DNA from: Saprospiraceae bacterium
GTDB lineage: Bacteria; Bacteroidota; Bacteroidia; Chitinophagales; Saprospiraceae
NCBI GenBank assembly: GCA_013001595.1
Contig: JABDMH010000063.1
Location: 1-64,000 of the forward strand
Length of the DNA stretch: 64,000 nt
Reading direction: 5' to 3'
The translations under genes and the position numbers were made by a program. The notes beneath the pieces were generated by a model. That model had not been told where the DNA came from. It saw only the letters and a list, made by a program, of their open reading frames with translations, and did no database searches. Of the stretch, positions 30,006 through 38,181 are shown piece after piece. The stretch's first letter is position 1, and every line of letters starts with the position of its first letter.

Positions 30006-30767
30006 CTATGATAGCCTCAATACTATGGAATTTCGTACCCCTCGCACGTTCATTTCAAAGGCCAGCCCTTGAATGGGCGGATGACTATAGTGCCATCGTA
30101 TCCCATACCTGCCGGCGGGAGCTGCTGGCTCCAGGATCACTTCGACCAAGAAGCTGGCTAAAGGTTCGGTCGCATATACATTGATATCTGTGACATCCAT
30201 CCAGGAGACTCCCAACCCCAACAATCGCTCGTGCATAACGCGCATCACAGTGGCTGCTTTAGATCGCATTGCCGCCTGGTCCGTCCTGCCAGATAATATA
30301 ATACCTTCTGGTGCCAATTCACTTTGATCCCGGAGGTCGCCTGCTCCCGCAACCACAAAGGTGGGAACAGTCACATCTGACTCAACAGTATAGGAAAAGG
30401 CATACATTGAAGGATAACTTAGCTCACCTACGGCCGGAGCAATGTTGGTCCGAGCAATGGGATTATCTGTTCCCAGCAGTAAATCATACTGCTCGATTAG
30501 GTTGCGATATTGCACATTAAAGTTTGCAAAACCCGAGAACGACAACGGCTCAGGAATTCGCAACTCGATGGCGCACAACGCTTGCATTGGACGTCCTTCA
30601 TTAGATAAAAAACTTGCAACTATCTTCAACGCCTCATCAATCGGCTTTTGACCAAATATCTGAGCATGTCGTACCTCATATCCCATATCCGCTACTACAC
30701 CACTAGAATACGGTGCAATACCCGTTAAATAATTATAATTACCTGCTAGATTTCGTTTTAGTTGCAT
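30006..30767 (-). CDS. RidA-like (YjgF/YER057c/UK114-related) protein
   Basis: A 253-residue soluble protein without a signal peptide. The text YNYLTGIAPYSSGVVADMG at the start, GRPMQALCAIELRIPEPLSF in the middle and a C-terminal half with VMRVMHERLLGLGVSWMDVTDINVYA strongly recalls the two-domain relatives of RidA, where the latter phrase lines up with the LGASLDDVVKVTVYL motif. RidA proteins deaminate reactive enamine/imine intermediates, but the catalytic Arg is not certain here. It stands 486 bp downstream of the ROK/MetE-like/UlaG-like operon on the same strand and may be linked to that pathway. Confidence 0.5.
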   Translation of the reverse strand: MQLKRNLAGNYNYLTGIAPYSSGVVADMGYEVRHAQIFGQKPIDEALKIVASFLSNEGRPMQALCAIELRIPEPLSFSGFANFNVQYRNLIEQYDLLLGTDNPIARTNIAPAVGELSYPSMYAFSYTVESDVTVPTFVVAGAGDLRDQSELAPEGIILSGRTDQAAMRSKAATVMRVMHERLLGLGVSWMDVTDINVYATEPLASFLVEVILEPAAPAGRYGIRWHYSHPPIQGLAFEMNVRGVRNSIVLRLS

Positions 30768-30990
30768 ATTTTCTTGCAGTTCGCGACAGTAATAAGAAAT
30801 TCGTTTCGTTAGAAATTCGGTATAGCGTTGAAATGGTCATTACATCGCTAAGCTACACCTAATCTGCATTTTCACATTCGAGTCGATTACAATTCTGCAG
30901 ATAATTCAGTTCATCTATGAAGTAACTTCTTCACGCATATATCGATAGTGCAATTGCTACTTTCACCCATACCTTATTCTAAAGTACTTG

Positions 30991-31140
30991 CTAAGTTTTG
31001 ATGGCTGCGGTAGAAATTTCCATTTGATTTAAATTCATTGCTTGAGCCCTTGCTCTAGCTTTCGACACACCATCAATATTATCCAGTGTCTTCAGAATTC
31101 CTGCACGTAGTAGGTAATACCTTTTGAAGTCCGATTCCAT
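30991..31140 (-). CDS. Possible 49-codon small gene or gene fragment
   Basis: A minus-strand frame from ATG 31140 to TAG 30991 reads MESDFKRYYLLRAGILKTL then DNIDGVSKARARAQAMNLNQMEIST. It is amphipathic and coding-like, and lies alone in the 486-bp gap between the RidA-like and UlaG-like genes. No family is recognised; it may be the tail of a lost gene. The rest of the gap (30768-30990, 31141-31253) shows nothing clear. Confidence 0.3.
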   Translation of the reverse strand: MESDFKRYYLLRAGILKTLDNIDGVSKARARAQAMNLNQMEISTAAIKT

Positions 31141-31253
31141 TTGGATCACTTTATTCGGTTAGGTACTGCTTATTTAAATTGATTTGTAGCGAATTTGCTC
31201 CGCAAAATGAATTTACTTCAATCCCACTTGTGATAAAACATCACCATCTGAGC

Positions 31254-32096
31254 TCATTTTTCTATGGTCCAATGTTGTCCGATCTCCAACACTACATAGG
31301 GCTGATCAATGCTTTCCGCTTGTGTGGAAAAATAGGTGGGATCGGCGGTATTGAATGTAAACATGTCATAGTGGCAAGGCGTAACTATCTTTGCACTAAT
31401 GGTTTTGGCCAATTTTGCAGCTTCAACACCATCCAGGTTCCCGGCTACCCGCCGCTCAGGCTTATTGCCATTAATGGGAAGCATAGCTACATCAATCTGA
31501 AAAGGCTCTAGTGCGTCAATGATTTCTTCATGCCACAGAGTATCTCCACTGTGATACAGCGTAAAGGGGCCTACTTCAACCACATATCCCATGAATTTAA
31601 ATCTACCCAATTCGTCTCTTTCCAAATCATTGTGTGCGGCTGGAATGCCATGGATGGTCCAACCCTTTACTGTCACGCTCTCACCTGCATTTAAGCCTGT
31701 GGGATAGTCGGCATTACAACCCAGCCGATCAACTACAAAAGTTCGATTAGCCTCGGGCACGATCAATTGAAGGGTGGGATTAGCAGCCATTATGGGAAGT
31801 AGCGTCTCTGCATCCAAGTGATCGGTATGGTTGTGACTCGAAGTAACGACTTCAATAAAATCGAGCTCAGCGGGATCGATCACTAGCTCACTCATACGCA
31901 CATGAGGCTTATCGGTCCTCGCATATTTCTTGGTAAGTGAGTCCGATAAATATGGGTCAAATAATAAAAAACGCTCCTTGTACTTGACCAGATATCCGCT
32001 TTGGCCAAGCCACCAAAAATCTAACTTATGTTCGGCTCCTGTAATCTGATCAATATGATCCAGGAGAGCTCGTCCCTTCCGAAAAGGTGCAATCAT
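31254..32096 (-). CDS. UlaG-like metallo-beta-lactamase-fold hydrolase
   Basis: About 280 cytoplasmic residues. The metal-binding motif SHNHTDHLD (HxHxDH) follows LLFDPYLSDSL and FIEVVTS. Later metal ligands appear in LYHSGDTLWH and VTPCHYDMF, and MLPINGN is present. This is the UlaG (L-ascorbate-6-phosphate lactonase) and RNase Z-like subgroup, which hydrolyses lactones or phosphoesters. The ATG at 32096 begins one base after the stop of the MetE-like gene, so the two are translationally coupled; an upstream start at 32126 would overlap it. A lactone or sugar-phosphate substrate is inferred from the ROK kinase in the same operon. Confidence 0.82.
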   Translation of the reverse strand: MIAPFRKGRALLDHIDQITGAEHKLDFWWLGQSGYLVKYKERFLLFDPYLSDSLTKKYARTDKPHVRMSELVIDPAELDFIEVVTSSHNHTDHLDAETLLPIMAANPTLQLIVPEANRTFVVDRLGCNADYPTGLNAGESVTVKGWTIHGIPAAHNDLERDELGRFKFMGYVVEVGPFTLYHSGDTLWHEEIIDALEPFQIDVAMLPINGNKPERRVAGNLDGVEAAKLAKTISAKIVTPCHYDMFTFNTADPTYFSTQAESIDQPYVVLEIGQHWTIEK

Positions 32097-32097
32097 G

Positions 32098-33126
32098 TTA
32101 GAGTCTTTTGCGTACGTTCTTAGCACCCTGGACCATATTGGCCAACTTCTTCTTTGCTGCCCAGCGGGCGGTCTGACTTAGACCACAGTCGGGTGCGACT
32201 GCCAAACGATCTGGAGACACAAATTTTAGGCAGGTATCAATATTGCGTTCGATATCGGCCACAGTTTCTATGTAATAGCTTTTCACGTCGACAATACCTA
32301 CTGCAACATCCATTCGCTCACCAATAAGCTTGATTAGTTGTAACTCAGCATATTCCCGGTTTGCCATCTCTACATGCATCTCATCGACCTTAAAATCTAG
32401 GAAGGCTGGAAACATCGGAGCCAACTTTCGATAGCCAACAGCATGGCCTTTGTAGTTGCCAAAGCACAAATGGGTGGAAAGTCGACATTTTCCAACCACT
32501 GATTCCACCGTCCGATTAAAAATATCCACAAACCGACCGGTATCCTCTTTATAGGCATAGCAACTCATCGATGGTTCATCTACCGTTATCTCAGTACAGC
32601 CGGCCTCGACAAGATCCTCCAACTCTTTGCGCACCAGCGGCAGAAGCGCCTCGCAAATGGCGTATCGATCCTTATACTGTGCATTGGGAAACAACCGTCC
32701 ACTCATGGTAAAGGGTCCAGGTATGCTTGCTTTCAACACTGGACCGGATGGTGCCAGTTGTTTTAGTCGCTGGAATTCTGCAACTGCACCCAATCCTTTT
32801 GGCGCACTTAACGTTCCGGTGATGAGGTGCTTACCCCTTTGGTCATGTGCGGGAGGTCCCCATTTTCTCGGCACGATGCTATTGGGTTCGATCCCATCAA
32901 TAAATCCGTAAAAGGAAAGGTTGAAATCGTACCTTGTTTGCTCACCATCCGTAATTACATCTAAGCCGGCTTGCACCTGATCATGGATTGCCGCCACTAC
33001 AGCATCGTTTTGCATTTCTTCAATATCAGCATAACCGAATTTGTCCAAATTTGCACTGGAAAATTCTAACCAGGCAGGAAATGGGTAGCTGCCAATCACT
33101 GTTGTTCGTATGGGTAAATCTTTCAC
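32098..33126 (-). CDS. Cobalamin-independent methionine-synthase-like (MetE C-terminal domain) protein
   Basis: A 342-residue protein equivalent to the C-terminal catalytic barrel of MetE only. Landmarks: TTVIGSYPFPAWL, GLDVITDGEQTRYD, IPGPFTMSG, TEITVDEPSM. The zinc ligands are visible as STHLCFGNY (His, Cys) and the Cys of APDCGLSQTARW. Stand-alone proteins of this sort transfer methyl or alkyl groups to thiols; some are methionine synthases using small donors and others act on coenzyme-M-like or unknown thiols. It is the middle gene of an operon with a ROK kinase (53-bp gap) and the UlaG-like hydrolase (1-bp gap), an odd combination that argues against simple methionine synthesis. Confidence 0.85.
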   Translation of the reverse strand: MKDLPIRTTVIGSYPFPAWLEFSSANLDKFGYADIEEMQNDAVVAAIHDQVQAGLDVITDGEQTRYDFNLSFYGFIDGIEPNSIVPRKWGPPAHDQRGKHLITGTLSAPKGLGAVAEFQRLKQLAPSGPVLKASIPGPFTMSGRLFPNAQYKDRYAICEALLPLVRKELEDLVEAGCTEITVDEPSMSCYAYKEDTGRFVDIFNRTVESVVGKCRLSTHLCFGNYKGHAVGYRKLAPMFPAFLDFKVDEMHVEMANREYAELQLIKLIGERMDVAVGIVDVKSYYIETVADIERNIDTCLKFVSPDRLAVAPDCGLSQTARWAAKKKLANMVQGAKNVRKRL

Positions 33127-33179
33127 TTCTAAATAATATTATTAAGTCAATTTAACTTTCATTCTGAATGCCGGGACAA

Positions 33180-34079
33180 TCATAGATCTGTCTTTTCTTT
33201 GGCAAAAACAGCTGCCCCCACGGCACCCGTAAATTGCTGAAAATTGGCACACACAATGGGAGTCCTAATGTCATTTGGTCGCCATTCATAAATGGCCATT
33301 TTCTCTTCCAATGGTTCAAAGAGATCGCTTCCTGCTTGCACTATCCCTCCCCCAATCACAATCAATTCTGGAGAGACTACATTTATCAGCGAACAAAGCC
33401 CAATGGCTAATCGATCGATAGAGTCGAGCCAGATGTTCGATGCCTCGGCATCTCCACTCCGAAAGGCATCCAACAATGCTGCTGTGGATGCATATCTACC
33501 TTGACTACGTTCCAAGATCGTGGCATTTCCTGCAAAATATTCCAAAGTTCCCGGCAGATTTAAAATACCTGTTGGTGCTTTTCTGTCCATTGAAATATGT
33601 CCAATGTGTCCCGCACGATTTAGGAACCCTTCATGTATCCGTCCGTCAATAAGCAGCGCTCCACCGACACCTGTTCCCAAAGTAATTAACATAACATTCA
33701 AGATGCTCTTTGCAGCACCCAATCTACTCTCTGCTAATAAAGCAGATTTTGCATCGTTAATCACCCACACCTTCTTTACACCAAGATAATCAGCCCAAAC
33801 GCATCCTTCTAACCCCTGTAATCGACCTGGCATATAATTGATACAGGTATGGGATGTATCTGTCAAACCTGGTGCCGACAGCCCAACAGGTACAGCCTTT
33901 CCCGCACATTCTTGCAGAGGCACCAGCGCTTCTCGGACATTCTCTTTCCAATCCTCTGATATCAGATCGGGATCATCATTGGTACGTACAACTGACTTTT
34001 GTAAAATCCTACCGTCCTTCGACAAAAGCACACCCTTTATACTGGTACCACCTAAATCAATCCCGATAGATAGGTCATC
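33180..34079 (-). CDS. ROK-family sugar kinase without the zinc motif
   Basis: About 299 residues. The phosphate-binding motif IGIDLGGTSIKGVLL lies at the start, VINDAKSALLAE is mid-protein, then LITLGTGVGGALLIDG and LIVIGGGIVQAG. ROK sugar kinases usually carry ExGH plus CxCGxxGC. Here the matching region reads NRAGHIGHISM followed by a stretch with no cysteines, so the structural zinc site is absent and the catalytic-base region is altered to AGH. ATG 34079 is preferred to 34109. It is the first gene of the operon with the MetE-like and UlaG-like genes. Upstream lies the hairpin repeat array, which may sit on its promoter or 5' leader side. Confidence 0.82.
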   Translation of the reverse strand, partial: DDLSIGIDLGGTSIKGVLLSKDGRILQKSVVRTNDDPDLISEDWKENVREALVPLQECAGKAVPVGLSAPGLTDTSHTCINYMPGRLQGLEGCVWADYLGVKKVWVINDAKSALLAESRLGAAKSILNVMLITLGTGVGGALLIDGRIHEGFLNRAGHIGHISMDRKAPTGILNLPGTLEYFAGNATILERSQGRYASTAALLDAFRSGDAEASNIWLDSIDRLAIGLCSLINVVSPELIVIGGGIVQAGSDLFEPLEEKMAIYEWRPNDIRTPIVCANFQQFTGAVGAAVFAKEKTDL

Positions 34080-34157
34080 CATTAGAAAAACAGTGTTTTC
34101 AGAATGCACAAGATAATAGATACTTGGGAAGCCTGAAGGGACCTAGATTTACCAAAC

Positions 34158-35168
34158 GCAAGTTAGGGAACCTGCACCATCGCACAAACACAGATAAAGC
34201 AGCTTCCCTTTGCTGAGGAAATGCAACAAGTCTAGAACCTAGATTGTACCAACGGGCAGGTAAGGCACCCTGTGCGCTCCGAAAAACGCAGAGGTAGCAG
34301 CATCCCTATGCTGCGGATATTCAAAAAGTCTAGAACCTAGATTTACCAACCGCAGGTAAAGGAACCCGCCCTATCGGACAAACACAGAGAAAGCAGCATC
34401 CCTTTGCTGCGGATTCAACAAGACTAGAACCCAGATTTACCAAATGCAGGTAAGGGAACCTGCGCTATCGGACAAACACAGAGACAGCAGCATCCCTTTG
34501 CTGAGGATATGCAAAAAGTCTAAAATCCAGATTACCAACCGGCAGGTAAGGGAACCCGTGCGCTCCGAAAAACGCAGAGATAGCAGCATCCCTTTGCTGC
34601 GGACATTCAACAAGTTAGCGCATCATTTGACAAGCGCAGGTAAGGGAACCCGTGCGCTCCGAAAAACGCAGAGATAGCAGCTTCCCTTTGCTGAGGATAT
34701 GCAACAAGTCTAGAACCTAGATTGTACCAACCGGCAGGTAAAGGAACCCGCCCTATCGGACAAACCCAGAGAAAGCAGCATCCCTTTGCTGCGGATTCAA
34801 TAAACCAGAACCATATTGGCGAAACGCAGGTAAGGGAACTTGCACGCTCAGACGAACACCCAGGAAGAGCAGCATCCCTTTGCTGCGGATTCAACCAACT
34901 AGAACCTGTATTAAAACTCGCAGGTAAAGGGACCTGACGCGCTCGGCAAAACACAGATAGAGCAGCATCCCTTTGCTGCGGGATCAATAAACCAGAACCA
35001 TAGTGGCGAAACGCAGGTAAGGGAACCTGCACGCTCAGACGAACACACAGATAGAGCAGCATCTCTTTGCTGCGGATTCAATAAACTAGAACCTGTATTA
35101 AAACTCGCAGGTAAAGGAACCTGCGCGCTCGGGCAAACGCATAAGGAGCAGCGTCCCTTTGCAGCGGA
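34158..35168. repeat. Eleven-unit tandem array of paired hairpins with complementary loops
   Basis: Eleven units with starts at 34158, 34256, 34352, 34446, 34542, 34636, 34734, 34826, 34920, 35013 and 35107 (period 92-98 bp). Each unit has hairpin A, consensus GCAGGTAAGGGAACCTGC (6-bp stem, loop AAGGGA), about 23 bp later hairpin B, consensus GCAGCATCCCTTTGCTGC (loop TCCCTT), then a linker of about 35 bp. The two loops are reverse complements. The reverse complement of B differs from A only at positions 5/14 and 6/13, both as compensated base-pair swaps. Linkers fall into types (for example units 1/6, 3/7, 8/10), showing higher-order duplication. Exact A copies occur in units 4 and 10; exact B copies in units 3, 5, 7, 8 and 9. 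The array lies between the divergent-side ROK gene and the sialidase-like gene. Confidence 0.93.
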
Positions 35169-35185
35169 TTATTCAAAATCTAAGA

Positions 35186-35266
35186 TGAGGCTGAAGGCCT
35201 CAACATCCAATAACCAGGGGCGGCGCCCCTGGTTATTGACGCATATTTTCCCAGCCTGTAGGGCTG
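35186..35266. repeat. Cluster of three further hairpins downstream of the array
   Basis: Three consecutive inverted repeats. TGAGGC-TGAAG-GCCTCA lies at 35186-35202. A perfect 14-bp stem CAATAACCAGGGGC with loop GGC lies at 35208-35238. CAGCC-TGTAG-GGCTG lies at 35252-35266. They follow the tandem array directly and end 29 bp before the stop of the minus-strand sialidase-like gene. The strong middle stem could terminate transcription of that operon, but no T-run follows it on either strand, so it is listed as a repeat. Confidence 0.8.
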
Positions 35267-35295
35267 AACACCATACACTAATAAATTCATTTCAT

Positions 35296-36288
35296 TCACC
35301 TCTGTATCTGGGCGAGATAGATGTCGGCAGTTCCTTCATGCGAAGAATAGTAAGACATCAGTATGCGATTTGGTTCTACCAAAAAGGACGGATAGCTGCA
35401 ATCGCCACCTGACGGAAGTTCAACTACTTCATTGAAAATGCCTGAAATATCACCGTACAATATACCGACCTTATTGCCGGTATCGTGGTAAATCCTGCTT
35501 CCTGCCAAGACGGCTCCTCCCGGCAAAATGATGAAATCAGGACCACCAAGGCGATGTGCCAATTGCTGCCATGTCCAATCCACATATGGAGCATCGCTCC
35601 AGCCCCAGCAACCCTTTTGGTCAGCTTCTTCGCGACGATGCAAAATATACATTCGATCAGCTTCATCAAACCTTACCCGAGCTTCATTGGGCCTACCATC
35701 AAGACCAAGATCACACACGAACTCATAATGAATTCCATCTGATGACTTAACCAATTTCGATGTCTTTGCCTTACGTTGGGACAATACGCCATAGGCATTA
35801 TCATGATGCCAGGTCACCGACCACAGCCAATCAAAATTGGTGCGTACTTCATCAGGAACAACAATGGGCTGAGGTTGAGAAAATCGGCTGCCCTTGGTAT
35901 CCGAAAAGGAAACTTGGGTCTGCATACCTAATAGTTCCTTCTGTTCGTAGGTTGAACCACCCACCAATGCCATGATTCTGCCGTCGGGGGTAATGGATAA
36001 TTTCGGATCACGCAGATCAACACCTGATTTTGTCAAATAATCTACTTGTTGCCAGTTATTATTATCGACATCAGTAGTCCGCAAAATCATAGAACCTCCA
36101 TCCTTGCCATATACATGATGTTCACCACTTCGAAAAGCACAATAATAATACTCCTTGAATTTAATCAATGATGTAAACGCATCATGGCGTTCACTTGCAT
36201 AAATTTTTGATACAGCTATACTTCGCTCTTGACCAAAAGATAAATTCAGATTAATAAAAAGGACAACAGGAATTATCAAATACCTCAT
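35296..36288 (-). CDS. Secreted sialidase-like (BNR) beta-propeller protein
   Basis: A 330-residue protein with a signal peptide (MRYLIIPVVLFINLNLSFGQ). It resembles exo-alpha-sialidase/BNR proteins: FTSLIKFKEYYYCAFRSGEHH at the first blade, MILRTTDVDNNNW, LRDPKLSITPDGRIMALVGG, and a terminal YPSFLVEPNRILMSYYSSHEG that is typical of these six-bladed propellers. An Arg in CAFRSG and Tyr-rich end segments are present, but the full sialidase triad was not confirmed. It is the last gene of a likely operon, starting 10 bp after the sulfatase gene, so the natural substrate may be a sulfated glycan rather than sialic acid. Confidence 0.7.
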   Translation of the reverse strand: MRYLIIPVVLFINLNLSFGQERSIAVSKIYASERHDAFTSLIKFKEYYYCAFRSGEHHVYGKDGGSMILRTTDVDNNNWQQVDYLTKSGVDLRDPKLSITPDGRIMALVGGSTYEQKELLGMQTQVSFSDTKGSRFSQPQPIVVPDEVRTNFDWLWSVTWHHDNAYGVLSQRKAKTSKLVKSSDGIHYEFVCDLGLDGRPNEARVRFDEADRMYILHRREEADQKGCWGWSDAPYVDWTWQQLAHRLGGPDFIILPGGAVLAGSRIYHDTGNKVGILYGDISGIFNEVVELPSGGDCSYPSFLVEPNRILMSYYSSHEGTADIYLAQIQR

Positions 36289-36298
36289 AATTTTCTTT

Positions 36299-38068
36299 CT
36301 AAATTCTGTGAAACATCATTAATCGAAAATCCATAACTTTCTGTCCAGGAATTTCCAATGCTTTCAACACCAGTTGTTGAGTGCCCTGCTCGAGATGAAT
36401 TTGGCCTACAGTCAATGGTCGGAAATCTTTCACGTAAGATTCTTGCCGTTCCACCCTATCATGCTCCATTCCGGTCAAAGGAGGATCATGCGCTTCAGTA
36501 ATGGTACCCTCGAGTTGTGCATTGCCCACACTAATTTCAAAAGTACTTCCCAGATTCTCTTCGGCACAGGTATAGTAAATGTCCACCTCAAAAGTACCGG
36601 ACTCCACCACCTCAATTTCCCAGGTGATGCTATCCGATACAGCTTTCCAATTGCTGAAAAACGTATTGTTTGGAAACCTGTTTGAACGCTCAATGTTTCC
36701 ATGTGCCTTCCCGTCTCTTGCTGGAATTTGGGTATGTGCAAAATCTGGATGACCCAAAGGAAAGGTGCGCAAATCCTGTTTGGGAAGCTCACTCCATACA
36801 TTCTTTTCCCAATCTACTTTAACCTGCTCAAGAGATGCTTTCACATCAGGTAGTTGCCGAGACAGATCCTGCTCTTGACCTGGATCTGACATCATATCAA
36901 AAAGTTGTCCCTGATGTCCTAATCGGTATTGCTGACTACGAACACTGGTCTTCCCTCTCCAATGACTAATCAATGTTCGGTCGGGCCAATCGACATGTTC
37001 ATCCAATAACAATGGCCTTAGGCTAATCCCATCTAGTGGTTTTGTTCCAGTAGTAGGTACCTTCGCCATTTCAGCAAGCGTAGGTAGTAGATCAATCGCC
37101 CCGGCTATCGTTTCGACTTTCGTTCCCTCCTTAATCTTTCCTTGCCATTTGATGAATAACGGAGACCTCACTCCACCTTCATCCGTATGACCCTTTCGAC
37201 CCTTCATACCACCATTCCAGCGATACCCGTTGGGCCCATTATCAGATAGATAAATAAAAATGGTTTGCTCTTGTAAATCCAGCTCAGATATTTTTTCTTG
37301 AAGCCTGCCTACATTCCAATCGATATTTTCACACATCGCCAGTGCTGCCCTTGTATGAAGGACGTCTTCCTTTTCTGGATCGCGATGACGCAGTTCAAGG
37401 TCCTTGTCTTTAAATTTATCCCACCAGCGATCTGGCACTTGCATAGGACTATGAGGAGTATTAAAAGGCAGGTAAACAAAAAAGGGTCCTTCACGATTTT
37501 TTTCCATAAAACTCATCGCCTCACTGGTAAAATCATCAATTACAAAACCATTTCCCTTTACCAATTCACCATTGCGCTCTAACATGGGACTAAAATAATT
37601 GCCCCAATGACCTGAGCAAAACCCATAGTACTCATTAAAACCACGGCCATTGGGATGGTAGGGATATTGCATCCCGTTGTGCCACTTGCCAAATGCAGCT
37701 GTACGATATCCTGCTTCTTTAAGAATTTCAGCGAGCGTGGTTTCATCAAGATCTAATCGTTCACCTCCCGTAGATGTTGAATAAACTCCTCCCCGGGTAT
37801 GATACCTTCCCGTCAGTAATTCTGCTCGTGTGGGGGAGCAAACTGGGCATACATAAAAACGATCAAGGGTAGCGCCATCGGCAGCAAGTGCATCAATATT
37901 GGGTGTGCTAAGGTTGGCGTTGCCAGAAATACTTAAGTCTCCCCAGCCCTGGTCATCGGTAAGTACGAGCACAATGTTGGGAGGTAAATCAGGCTGCTCT
38001 TGGATGGTATCCTTTTCTTGACAAGCTGAAAAGAAAGCCAGTGAGAGACCGAAAATGACGTATCGCAT
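36299..38068 (-). CDS. Sulfatase (S1, formylglycine type) with C-terminal beta-sandwich, lipoprotein
   Basis: A 589-residue lipoprotein (lipobox FFSAC, Cys16). Metal-site start NIVLVLTDDQGWGDLS. The formylglycine motif is CSPTR with Cys77, in the extended form CSPTRAELLTGRYHTR. GKWHNG, PFFVYLPFNTPHSP and YLSDNGPNG complete the S1 sulfatase core. From about residue 445 an extra domain begins (PARDGKAHGN…SITWEIEVVESG…DIYYTC) that ends MDFRLMMF and is shared with the neighbouring paralogue. It removes sulfate esters from carbohydrate, outside the cytoplasm. Cys-type modification needs a formylglycine-generating enzyme or anSME encoded elsewhere. It lies 113 bp after its paralogue and 10 bp before the sialidase-like gene. 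Confidence 0.93.
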   Translation of the reverse strand: MRYVIFGLSLAFFSACQEKDTIQEQPDLPPNIVLVLTDDQGWGDLSISGNANLSTPNIDALAADGATLDRFYVCPVCSPTRAELLTGRYHTRGGVYSTSTGGERLDLDETTLAEILKEAGYRTAAFGKWHNGMQYPYHPNGRGFNEYYGFCSGHWGNYFSPMLERNGELVKGNGFVIDDFTSEAMSFMEKNREGPFFVYLPFNTPHSPMQVPDRWWDKFKDKDLELRHRDPEKEDVLHTRAALAMCENIDWNVGRLQEKISELDLQEQTIFIYLSDNGPNGYRWNGGMKGRKGHTDEGGVRSPLFIKWQGKIKEGTKVETIAGAIDLLPTLAEMAKVPTTGTKPLDGISLRPLLLDEHVDWPDRTLISHWRGKTSVRSQQYRLGHQGQLFDMMSDPGQEQDLSRQLPDVKASLEQVKVDWEKNVWSELPKQDLRTFPLGHPDFAHTQIPARDGKAHGNIERSNRFPNNTFFSNWKAVSDSITWEIEVVESGTFEVDIYYTCAEENLGSTFEISVGNAQLEGTITEAHDPPLTGMEHDRVERQESYVKDFRPLTVGQIHLEQGTQQLVLKALEIPGQKVMDFRLMMFHRI

Positions 38069-38181
38069 GAAGACTAGTATGGATGGTGATAGACTGATAT
38101 AAAGGTATCGCTATGCCAGAGACTTGCCAAATGAAGCTTGCATAGTTTCAGGACATATGACATTGTTGCCAATGTTTATTC

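Noticed and set aside
34607-35062. 151-codon minus-strand frame (and shorter plus-strand frames) in the array
   Set aside because: The frames are made of the repeat itself (recurring QVPLPA and PQQRDAA) and follow from its period; there is no gene-like start or independent content.
34158-35168. CRISPR array
   Set aside because: The conserved parts are two short hairpins per unit and the spaces between them are themselves related sequences, not unique spacers; no cas gene is nearby.
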